DNA of 5,659 nucleotides from Anaerolineae bacterium. GTDB taxonomy: Bacteria; Chloroflexota; Anaerolineae; Aggregatilineales; UBA3940. The stretch is from contig JADZAD010000048.1 in NCBI GenBank assembly GCA_020852775.1, positions 1 to 5,659 on the forward strand. Direction: 5' to 3'. The position numbers were made by a program, and so were the translations under genes. Positions 1 through 5,063 of this stretch are shown here, piece by piece (the first letter of the stretch is position 1; each line of letters opens with the position of its first letter). Under the pieces are notes generated by a model that had not been told where the DNA came from, made no database searches, and saw nothing but the letters and a program-made list of their open reading frames with translations.

Positions 1-1
1 A

Positions 2-30
2 TTGACACAACAGAACAGAAGTGCTAATCT
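2..30 (+). promoter_or_regulatory. Predicted sigma70-type promoter of the nurA operon
   Basis: A perfect TTGACA -35 hexamer at 2-7 is followed by a 17-bp spacer and TAATCT at 25-30. The -10 matches the consensus weakly (3 of 6), but it is preceded by TG at 22-23, which makes it an extended -10. Transcription would start near 37, about 20-35 nt before the candidate nurA start codons. The placement suits the first gene of a plus-strand operon. It is inferred from sequence only. Confidence 0.55.
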
Positions 31-55
31 AGTAGCCGTTCGATAAGAGTCCATA

Positions 56-1291
56 ATGGTACAGGTAGAGAGCATGGTCCTGGAGTTCCAGAAACTGACG
101 CAGCAGGTCGATAAGATGGGGGCCTATCTGGCCGCCCAGGAAGTTGATATCGAAAGCAAGCTGGAGATCGCCCTGCGGATCATGGAGGCGTATGCCGATC
201 CGGCCCTGCTGGCACTGGTCCATGAGCGGGTACAGGATGCGGTTGAGAAAGATGCGGGCTACCGCGGTGCCCGTCCGCTCGATGAGCCGATCATGCACCG
301 CTACCTGCCTGCTGCTCCGCCGGCTTCCGCGACAATCGTCGCCACCGATGGATCGCAGATCGCCCCCGACCGCCATAGCAGTTCAAACTACTATCTGCTC
401 AACACCGGCACCATCATCATTCATACAGGCAGCGGCATGCCGCCTACCATCATCAGCGAGCCGTATCTCTTTTATGAAACCGGCTACCTGCAAACCACTG
501 ATCGCGCACCCATCACCGCCGCGATCGTCTCGGCGCGGCGCACGGTCGCGGAGATGGCGGCGCTGGCGGAGAACGCCTGGCATCAGCGCGGTGAGGCCCG
601 CCCGCTACTCGCTCTGCTGGATGGCCCGCTGCTCTTCGTGATGGGCAAAGATGTGCCTGATCGCTCCCAGCTTCTCAGCATCTACTTCGGTGCGATGACC
701 CGCCTGCGTGAGGTCAATGCCGGGCTGGTCGGCTACACGGATCGCCCACGCAGCCGTTTCGCCATTAACATGCTGCATCTGCTTGACCTTGCCCCCGAAA
801 CCGTCAGCCGAAGCTCTCTGGCGAACGACGGCCGGCTGGAAGGCATCCGCGACATCGCGCTCTTTGCCACCTTCCTTGATCCGGGTGAACGCTCAGCGCT
901 GTTCGTGCAGATGTCGCCGCAGAACAAGGAGTTCCGCCGCGCAGGGGGTGACAGCCACGAGATCGCCTTCTTTTACCTGAACGTCGCCGGGCAGGGTGAA
1001 CCCCCCAAGATCGCCCGGGTGGACATTCCGATGTGGGTGGCAGAGAACCGGGAGCTCGTCGGGGAACTGCAGGTGCTGATCTACCTCCAATGCCAGGAAC
1101 TGATGTCCCGCTACCCTTACGCCCTGACGCGGGCAGACGAACTGGCGCTCGTCAAGTTTGATGAAGCACGCCAGCTCGATCTGATGATACAGGTCGCACT
1201 CAACCGGCAGGGCGTCTTCAACAGCCGCAGTGACAAGCAGAAGGGCAAAGACGCCGCCCGCAGCCCCAGAACCCGCTTTGAGATGAGATAA
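56..1291 (+). CDS. nurA: NurA-domain DNA end-processing nuclease
   Basis: This 411-aa protein carries the hallmarks of the NurA nuclease family. These Mn-dependent 5'-3' exo/endonucleases work with the HerA hexameric ATPase in resecting DNA ends. The family motif ATDGSQ is at residues 96-101, with D98 the expected first metal ligand. A second acidic motif, LLDGPL, is centred on D189, and a C-terminal RVDIP motif (D323) fits the third conserved block. The N-terminus (about residues 8-75) is helical and probably a dimerisation or partner-binding segment. Length is normal for the family. The ATG at 56 has only a weak TAAGAG upstream. An in-frame ATG at 74 has AGGTAGAG (63-70) just ahead of it and is a credible alternative, shortening the protein by 6 residues. 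The next gene follows after 11 bp, suggesting co-transcription and a joint function. HerA itself is not in this window. The tail after about residue 390 is basic and low in complexity. Family assignment is strong; the activity is inferred from the family. Confidence 0.88.
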   Translation: MVQVESMVLEFQKLTQQVDKMGAYLAAQEVDIESKLEIALRIMEAYADPALLALVHERVQDAVEKDAGYRGARPLDEPIMHRYLPAAPPASATIVATDGSQIAPDRHSSSNYYLLNTGTIIIHTGSGMPPTIISEPYLFYETGYLQTTDRAPITAAIVSARRTVAEMAALAENAWHQRGEARPLLALLDGPLLFVMGKDVPDRSQLLSIYFGAMTRLREVNAGLVGYTDRPRSRFAINMLHLLDLAPETVSRSSLANDGRLEGIRDIALFATFLDPGERSALFVQMSPQNKEFRRAGGDSHEIAFFYLNVAGQGEPPKIARVDIPMWVAENRELVGELQVLIYLQCQELMSRYPYALTRADELALVKFDEARQLDLMIQVALNRQGVFNSRSDKQKGKDAARSPRTRFEMR

Positions 1292-1302
1292 GGACAGCCC
1301 GC

Positions 1303-1920
1303 ATGAGTGAGATGTATGACTTCCCGATCGCCCATGTTCTGCGTGCCGGCACCGCGGGCTTTTCCGCCGGGGCGCGTGTCGAGCAGATCGACCAGCCCGC
1401 CTTCGGGATGGTCGTCCGGGCACAGCCGCGTGGTGGCACACGCGAAGTCGTCTACGGGCTGCTGTATGACATCCATATTGATGACGACCCGCTGGTACGT
1501 CAACTTGTGCTGGCGAACACCCTGAGCGAAGAGATCATCCGCGATCAGCACCATCACCGGATCGTACCGGTGGAGATGAGCGTGATCTCGATCGGCTACC
1601 GGGGTTTTGATGGCAGAATTCACTACGCCCTCCCGCCGCGCCCGCCAATCAGCCTCGACCCGGTTTATCTCTGTAATCCGGAGGAGACCCGCGCTGTCAC
1701 GCAGCAGTTTGATTACTTTCGCATGGTGCTGAGCAACGGGCAGGTGCCCGGGGAGCAGCTCCTTGCCGCAACTCTGCTGATGGCCGCCACTATGCTGCCA
1801 GAGCGCGAACAGTACCCGTTTCTGGTCGAGGCCGGGCGCGAGGCCGCACGGTTGCTCAGCAACGAGCAGCCGCGGCTCGACAATCTCCTCCGGTTGATCT
1901 ACCCGAACCATACCCGCTAA
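1303..1920 (+). CDS. Stand-alone HAS-barrel-like protein, probable NurA partner
   Basis: This 205-aa protein has no enzymatic motif that I can see and, importantly, no Walker A or B. Residues about 8-65 (an AGFSAGARV-type strand, then GMVVRA, then VVYGLLYDI) look like the small beta-barrel called HAS (HerA-ATP synthase), which normally forms the N-terminus of HerA. The second half is more helical (about residues 130-200). The start is well supported: AAGGA at 1290-1294 overlaps the nurA stop codon and lies 8 nt from the ATG. Eleven bases separate it from nurA, so it is almost certainly translated from the same mRNA. I infer a role in coupling or regulating NurA, or in assembling NurA with a HerA ATPase encoded elsewhere. 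The domain assignment comes from reading the pattern by eye and is less certain than the operon link. It could also be an unrelated conserved hypothetical protein. There is no signal peptide or membrane segment, so it is probably cytoplasmic. Confidence 0.6.
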   Translation: MSEMYDFPIAHVLRAGTAGFSAGARVEQIDQPAFGMVVRAQPRGGTREVVYGLLYDIHIDDDPLVRQLVLANTLSEEIIRDQHHHRIVPVEMSVISIGYRGFDGRIHYALPPRPPISLDPVYLCNPEETRAVTQQFDYFRMVLSNGQVPGEQLLAATLLMAATMLPEREQYPFLVEAGREAARLLSNEQPRLDNLLRLIYPNHTR

Positions 1921-1922
1921 CC

Positions 1923-1968
1923 ATCCCGGCGCGCAGGACGATATACTCCGGGATAGCTATCTCATCCC
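1923..1968 (+). repeat. Nested inverted repeats upstream of the selenoprotein gene
   Basis: This 63-bp gap holds three overlapping dyads. ATCCCGG (1923-1929) pairs with CCGGGAT (1948-1954) across 18 nt. GATAGCTATC (1952-1961) is a perfect 10-bp palindrome. GGGAT (1950-1954) can also pair with ATCCC (1964-1968). The middle arm is therefore shared and the pairings exclude one another. A -10-like TATACT (1942-1947) lies in the first loop, with no convincing -35. No T-tract follows, so a classical terminator is unlikely. An operator or an attenuator-like leader is possible. The dyads are visible in the sequence; the function is inferred. Confidence 0.4.
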
Positions 1969-1970
1969 AC

Positions 1971-1974
1971 AGGA
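1971..1974 (+). promoter_or_regulatory. Ribosome binding site fixing the selenoprotein start at 1984
   Basis: AGGA sits 9 nt upstream of the ATG at 1984. It matters because it supports initiation before the in-frame TGA. The GTG at 2083, the first start available after the TGA, has no comparable Shine-Dalgarno sequence: the bases before it are AT-rich coding sequence. Confidence 0.6.
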
Positions 1975-1983
1975 CTGTGATTC

Positions 1984-2586
1984 ATGCCAATTCGAATCGA
2001 TGTGTGGTCGGATTACGTCTGACCGTGGTGTTTCCTCGTCTCCTCCAGTCTGGAGAAGCTCCAGAAAAAGTACGATATTGATGTGATCTGGCACTCGTAT
2101 GAACTGCGCCCGAAAGGGTCTCCATCGATGTCAGCCGAGCAGCGTGCCACCATCGAGTCGGCACAGCCCCGGCTTGCGCAGATCGCCCGTGACGCCTATC
2201 AGCTTGAGTTGAACAGCGGCCCATTCGGGATCGACAGCCGCGCCGCCCTGATCGGTGCAAAGTTCGCTGAAGAGCAGGGCCATGGCCCTGCCTACCACGC
2301 GCTGACGCTTAAAGGCTACTGGCAGCAGGGGCTGGATATCAGCCAGGTTGAAACGCTGAGGCAAATCGCAGCACAGGCGGGGCTTGACCCGGAGGCGTTT
2401 GAAATGGCGCTGGAGAACCCTGCCTGCGAGCAGCAGGTCGAAGATGATATCCGTACCGCCCACGCCTACGGGCTGAATGGCGTCCCGGCGCTGGTCTTCG
2501 CGGAGAAATACCTGGTAATGGGAGCGCAGCCTTACGAGGCGCTGGCCGGGGTGATCGAGCAGATCAGGGCCGAAACCGGGGAATAG
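1984..2586 (+). CDS. DsbA/FrnE-like oxidoreductase, predicted selenoprotein (UPWC active site)
   Basis: Read through a single in-frame TGA, this gene encodes a 200-residue thioredoxin-fold protein of the DsbA/FrnE (2-hydroxychromene-2-carboxylate isomerase-like) superfamily. The N-terminal strand IDVWSDYV (5-12) leads straight into residue 13 (TGA), then P14, W15, C16 and F17. Family members have CPWC here, so TGA replaces the N-terminal nucleophilic cysteine, giving U-P-W-C. The all-helical insert follows (about 40-150), then the cis-Pro loop GVPALVF (G166-V167-P168) and the GAQP motif (180-183) typical of FrnE-like proteins. Apart from U13 and C16 the only cysteine is C148. There is no signal peptide, so it should be cytoplasmic. 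The expected role is thiol-disulfide exchange or reduction of a small substrate; the substrate is unknown. AGGA at 1971-1974 supports the ATG at 1984. The gene follows the HAS-like gene by 63 bp and converges on the delta-prime gene 6 bp away. Alternatives are a recent nonsense mutation or a sequencing error of TGT/TGC. The exact coincidence with the catalytic Cys, the intact flanks and a SECIS-like hairpin favour selenocysteine. Confidence 0.82.
2020..2022 (+). other. In-frame TGA, predicted selenocysteine codon
   Basis: This is codon 13 of the DsbA/FrnE-like gene, at the position of the first Cys of the CPWC motif. The following base is C (UGAC), a context known to terminate weakly and also found at the E. 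coli fdhF Sec codon. No other gene here contains an internal TGA, and the first HAD gene ends in TGA, so a genome-wide reassignment of TGA is not indicated. Confidence 0.78.
2031..2067 (+). promoter_or_regulatory. Candidate bacterial SECIS hairpin
   Basis: Downstream of the TGA, CTCC (2043-2046) pairs with GGAG (2052-2055) around the loop AGTCT. G2048 lies in the second loop position, 26 nt after the TGA, within the usual spacing of bacterial SECIS elements. The local string CCAGTCTGG resembles the fdhF apical region (GCAGGTCTGC). The stem can extend imperfectly through T2041-A2057, C2040-G2058, T2036-A2063, C2035-G2064 and the TTT/AAA pairs (2031-2033 with 2065-2067), roughly symmetric about 2049. 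A competing 7-bp hairpin pairs 2049-2055 with 2059-2065 around AAG and may be more stable. Bacterial SECIS elements vary widely, so the fold needs computation. Confidence 0.5.
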
Positions 2587-2592
2587 ATCGAC

Positions 2593-3588
2593 TTACAGAT
2601 AAGGCATATCGAGCAGCATGACCTCGATCGCGAGGCGCGTGTTAGCGTTACGATCGAGGCGATCCTGCGTATCGCGCACAGCCTGCAGTGCCCGACGTGC
2701 CACCTCCGGTGTAATACGGGCGGCCAGCCCGGAGAGTGTTTCCGTGTAATCCGCGTTAACCGGGGCGACCGCCGAGCCTTCGGCCAGCAGAAGAACATCG
2801 CGCCACCATGCCTGCCATAGGCTGAGAATCAGCGTCAGCGAATCGCTGCCCGCGATCGCCTCCGCGTAGGAGAATCTCCCGGTACGGTTGGCGGAGACCG
2901 CGGCAACGATCGCATCGAGGATCGCTCGTCGTGCCGCCATCTGTTCCGCGTCCCGGGCAACGGTCAACGCCCAGCCCGGGCGGCCCTGCGCAAGATGGGC
3001 CAGCAGGTGCGCATCGACCGGATCGATTCCTTCGTGCTGGGCCAGCCACGCCTCGATCTGTGGGGCAGGGACAGGGCGCAGCGGTACAACCTGGCAGCGG
3101 GAGACAATCGTTGGTAGAAGCGTCTCGGCAACATCTGAGGTCAGCAGCAGCCGGGCCGCGGGAGTAGGCTCTTCGAGCGTCTTGAGAAGCGCATCCATCG
3201 CCGCGGGCGTCGCCTTCTGAAAAGCGTTGATGATCACCACGCGGTAGCGTACCTCAAAGGGTGGCATAGCGAGTTTCTGTTGAAGATCACGTATTACCTC
3301 GATCTTGATCGAGGTGCCTTCAGGCTCAATCTGGTGCACATCGGGGTGAATCCCGCGCTCGATCAGGGTGCAGGTACGGCAGGCCCGGCAGGGCGCATCT
3401 GGCGCGGAGCAGTTCATGGCCTGCGCGAGCCTCAGCGCGAAGGTAGACTTGCCAACGCCGGCAACCCCGGTGAAGAGGTAAGCGTGGCCTAACCGCCCGG
3501 AGGCCTGGCGGCCCTGCAGCAGGCTTACTGCCCATTCGTGCCCGATGATTCCCCAGTCGTGATGCTGTACAGCCACAGAACGCCTCAT
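2593..3588 (-). CDS. holB: DNA polymerase III subunit delta-prime (clamp-loader ATPase)
   Basis: This 331-aa AAA+ protein matches the delta-prime/DnaX family, which opens and loads the sliding clamp at the replication fork. Domain order: Walker A GVAGVGKST (41-49); a zinc module with C60, C67, C70 and C73; a Walker B position (117-124) reading VVIINAFQ; the conserved LLKTLEEP (134-141); and the SRC motif (163-165) that supplies the arginine finger to a neighbouring subunit. The C-terminal part (about 200-331) is the helical collar domain. At 331 aa it is too short for DnaX (tau/gamma), which supports delta-prime. The Walker B acidic residues are missing although Walker A is intact. The ATG at 3588 has no Shine-Dalgarno. 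An in-frame GTG at 3576 is preceded by GAGG (3586-3583 on this strand) with 6-nt spacing and would give a 327-aa protein. The gene converges on the selenoprotein gene and diverges from the Nudix gene, so it is probably monocistronic here. Confidence 0.9.
   Translation of the reverse strand: MRRSVAVQHHDWGIIGHEWAVSLLQGRQASGRLGHAYLFTGVAGVGKSTFALRLAQAMNCSAPDAPCRACRTCTLIERGIHPDVHQIEPEGTSIKIEVIRDLQQKLAMPPFEVRYRVVIINAFQKATPAAMDALLKTLEEPTPAARLLLTSDVAETLLPTIVSRCQVVPLRPVPAPQIEAWLAQHEGIDPVDAHLLAHLAQGRPGWALTVARDAEQMAARRAILDAIVAAVSANRTGRFSYAEAIAGSDSLTLILSLWQAWWRDVLLLAEGSAVAPVNADYTETLSGLAARITPEVARRALQAVRDTQDRLDRNANTRLAIEVMLLDMPYL
3574..3588 (-). promoter_or_regulatory. Start-region ambiguity of holB: ATG 3588 or GTG 3576
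   Basis: The first codons, ATG-AGG-CG, themselves contain GAGG, 6 nt before the in-frame GTG at 3576. The bases ahead of the ATG (TTGCTTGA) hold no Shine-Dalgarno. Translation therefore probably starts at the GTG, at the sequence VAVQHHDWGIIG; the GIIGH motif that opens the family's first domain is retained either way. Confidence 0.5.
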
Positions 3589-3613
3589 TCAAGCAAGACA
3601 GCCCGTTTGGGGA

Positions 3614-3620
3614 TATTATA
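3614..3620. promoter_or_regulatory. Shared, near-symmetric -10 elements in the divergent spacer
   Basis: GGATATTATACC (3611-3622) reads as GGTATAATATCC on the minus strand. That gives a perfect TATAAT for holB (3620 down to 3615) and TATTAT (3614-3619, 5 of 6 matches) towards the Nudix gene. No good -35 is visible in either direction. The holB start site would be near 3608, giving a 20-32 nt leader. A plus-strand start would fall near 3626, just past the Nudix GTG. Confidence 0.45.
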
Positions 3621-3622
3621 CC

Positions 3623-4222
3623 GTGTCAGAAACACCGAACCGTCCGAACCAACTACAGCCTATGCCAGACATCCCAATCACAACCCTGCACTCCGAAGTC
3701 ATCTGGAGCAGCCCGTGGTACCGGCTGCGGCAGGATCAGATTCGCCTGCCCAACGGCGAGGATGGTGTGTACACCGTCGTTGACCGCTACGCCGGAGCGG
3801 TGTTCATCGTGCCCCAACTGCCGGATGGGCAGATCGTGCTGATCCGTAACTATCGCCATACCGTGCAGGAATGGCTGTGGGAAGTCCCGGCCGGCGGCAT
3901 CCAGCACGGCGACTCACCGGAAGCGACCGCCCTGCGTGAACTGGCTGAAGAGGTCGGCGGAACAACTGACCGATTGACCCGTATAGGCCATTTCTACACC
4001 ATGCCCGGCGTCAGCAACGAGATCTGTCATGTGTTTGTGGCGCATGATGTCAATCTCGGAGAGCCAGCGCACGAGGTCACTGAAGTGATGGAGCGTCATG
4101 TGATGTCGCTTGATGCCGTGCTGCACATGGTACAGGAGGGGCTGATCGCGGATGCCCCCAGCGCCCTGTCGATCATGCGAGCGCTGCCTGTGCTCCGGCA
4201 GCGGGGCGATAACCCCGCTTAA
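3623..4222 (+). CDS. Nudix hydrolase, ADP-ribose pyrophosphatase-like
   Basis: This 199-aa cytoplasmic enzyme should hydrolyse a nucleoside diphosphate linked to another moiety, most likely ADP-ribose to AMP and ribose 5-phosphate. VPAGG (88-92) leads into the Nudix box (91-113): G91, D97, R105-E106, E109-E110 and G112, with L107 inside the core helix. The metal-binding REUxEE core is complete. The first glutamate of the G-x5-E pattern is replaced by D97, and the final hydrophobic position is G113. The PGVSNE segment beginning at P128, 16 residues after the box, matches the PGFSNE-like signature of ADP-ribose pyrophosphatases. The N-terminal strands before residue 60 fit their dimerising domain. 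The GTG start has GGGGA (3609-3613) 9 nt upstream. An ATG at 3662 (residue 14) lacks a Shine-Dalgarno but would suit a transcript starting near 3626. It may be co-transcribed with the HAD gene 23 bp downstream. The family is secure; the substrate is inferred. Confidence 0.88.
   Translation: MSETPNRPNQLQPMPDIPITTLHSEVIWSSPWYRLRQDQIRLPNGEDGVYTVVDRYAGAVFIVPQLPDGQIVLIRNYRHTVQEWLWEVPAGGIQHGDSPEATALRELAEEVGGTTDRLTRIGHFYTMPGVSNEICHVFVAHDVNLGEPAHEVTEVMERHVMSLDAVLHMVQEGLIADAPSALSIMRALPVLRQRGDNPA
4200..4219 (+). terminator. GC-rich hairpin at the Nudix stop codon, weak terminator candidate
   Basis: AGCGGGG (4200-4206) pairs with CCCCGCT (4213-4219) around the 6-nt loop CGATAA, a 7-bp stem that runs up to the TAA stop. 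Only two T's follow before AACAGGG, so strong intrinsic termination is unlikely. It may instead attenuate transcription or stabilise the upstream mRNA end before the HAD genes. Confidence 0.3.
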
Positions 4223-4245
4223 CAGGGTCTTAGTCTGGATATGAT

Positions 4246-5004
4246 ATGCTACATGCCGTAGTATTTGATCTGGATGATACGTTGATAGACTGGAGCGGCT
4301 GCCGTGCCGGCTGGACTGAAGTCACCATCGAGCATATTCGCCCGGTGTATGACTACCTTCTGACACAGGATCCGTTTCTGCCGCCGATCGAGACGGTCAT
4401 CGAAACCTACAGCATCCTGATCGATCAATCCTGGCGCGGTGCCTACCTCCGGGACTGGGATGCCCCACGGCAGGAAGACATCCTGCGGCAGACACTCACC
4501 AGTCTGGGGCTTGAGCGAGAACGCCTTGACATGGATCACCTGCAGCGCCTGTTTGCCTGGGGTCTGATGCCGGGGGTCAGGGCCTTCGCGGATACGGAGC
4601 ACGTCCTCAGGACACTGTATGACAGCGGCCTGCAAATCGGACTGCTGACGAACGCCGCCCAACCGATGTGGATGCGCGATCGAGAGCTTGATGAACTGGG
4701 GATCAGGCCGTATTTCCACTTCCGGACAACGGCGGGGGATGTCGGCAAGATGAAACCCCATCCGGCAGCGTTTCAGGCGGTTCTTTCCGGGCTGGGCGTC
4801 CCACCCGAAGAAGCAGTCTACGTAGGCGATCGCCCGTACGATGACGTCGCCGGAGCACAGTCTGCCGGGATGCGCGCCATCTTCATCCGGCGGAACGGCA
4901 CCACGCTGCCCGAAGGGATCAAGCCTAACGCAATCATCTATCGCCTCTCGGACATGTTCACGGTGTTTGATCTGTGGTACCCTGCCTGGCGCAAGGCCCT
5001 CTGA
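4246..5004 (+). CDS. HAD-family hydrolase (first of a tandem pair)
   Basis: This 252-aa protein has all four motifs of the haloacid dehalogenase superfamily. Motif I is FDLDDT, with nucleophile D8 and acid/base D10. Motif II is LLTN with T135. Motif III is K170 in GKMKPHP. Motif IV is GDRPYDD, with D195 and D199/D200. A helical cap lies between about residues 18 and 105, as in subfamily I enzymes such as phosphoglycolate phosphatase-like and dehalogenase-like members. The likely reaction is Mg-dependent hydrolysis of a small phosphorylated metabolite; the substrate cannot be read from sequence. The ATG at 4246 has only a weak GGAT (4237-4240) upstream, so initiation may depend partly on coupling with the Nudix gene, whose stop lies 23 bp before. 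The last segment (about 225-252) is rich in aromatic residues (FDLWYPAW). A paralogue follows 59 bp later. Confidence 0.88.
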   Translation: MLHAVVFDLDDTLIDWSGCRAGWTEVTIEHIRPVYDYLLTQDPFLPPIETVIETYSILIDQSWRGAYLRDWDAPRQEDILRQTLTSLGLERERLDMDHLQRLFAWGLMPGVRAFADTEHVLRTLYDSGLQIGLLTNAAQPMWMRDRELDELGIRPYFHFRTTAGDVGKMKPHPAAFQAVLSGLGVPPEEAVYVGDRPYDDVAGAQSAGMRAIFIRRNGTTLPEGIKPNAIIYRLSDMFTVFDLWYPAWRKAL

Positions 5005-5063
5005 ACCGTACCCAACGGAGGCTCCTGTTCTGTCCGCTAATCATCTGACCGGGGAAGAGAAGT

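Noticed and set aside
893..1441. A 182-codon minus-strand frame spanning the nurA/HAS gene junction
   Set aside because: It runs against the nurA motif region and the operon junction, shows no recognisable domain, and has the Arg/Pro-rich composition typical of a shadow frame.
1117..1911. A 264-codon open frame on the minus strand opposite the nurA end and the HAS-like gene
   Set aside because: It overlaps two well-supported plus-strand genes with good ribosome sites and recognisable family features. Its translation shows no domain, and long antisense frames are common in GC-rich coding DNA.
1303..1920. The small gene after nurA as a truncated herA pseudogene
   Set aside because: The frame is clean, has a strong ribosome site and its own plausible helical C-terminus, and the following DNA shows no Walker A or RecA-like remnant, so an intact stand-alone gene is more likely.
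2020..2022. Genome-wide reassignment of TGA to an amino acid
   Set aside because: TGA appears in-frame only once, at a catalytic Cys. Trp is encoded by TGG throughout, and the first HAD gene uses TGA as its stop, although a 12-codon extension to the next TAA means that single stop is not absolute proof.
2083..2586. The oxidoreductase as a normal 167-aa gene starting at GTG 2083
   Set aside because: That start lacks a Shine-Dalgarno and removes the first strand and the entire active-site motif, while conserved DsbA-type sequence continues upstream through the TGA to an ATG with a proper ribosome site.
2622..2635. CCTCG-ATCG-CGAGG hairpin near the convergent gene ends as a bidirectional terminator
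   Set aside because: It lies inside the holB coding sequence with a 5-bp stem and has no T-tract on either side.
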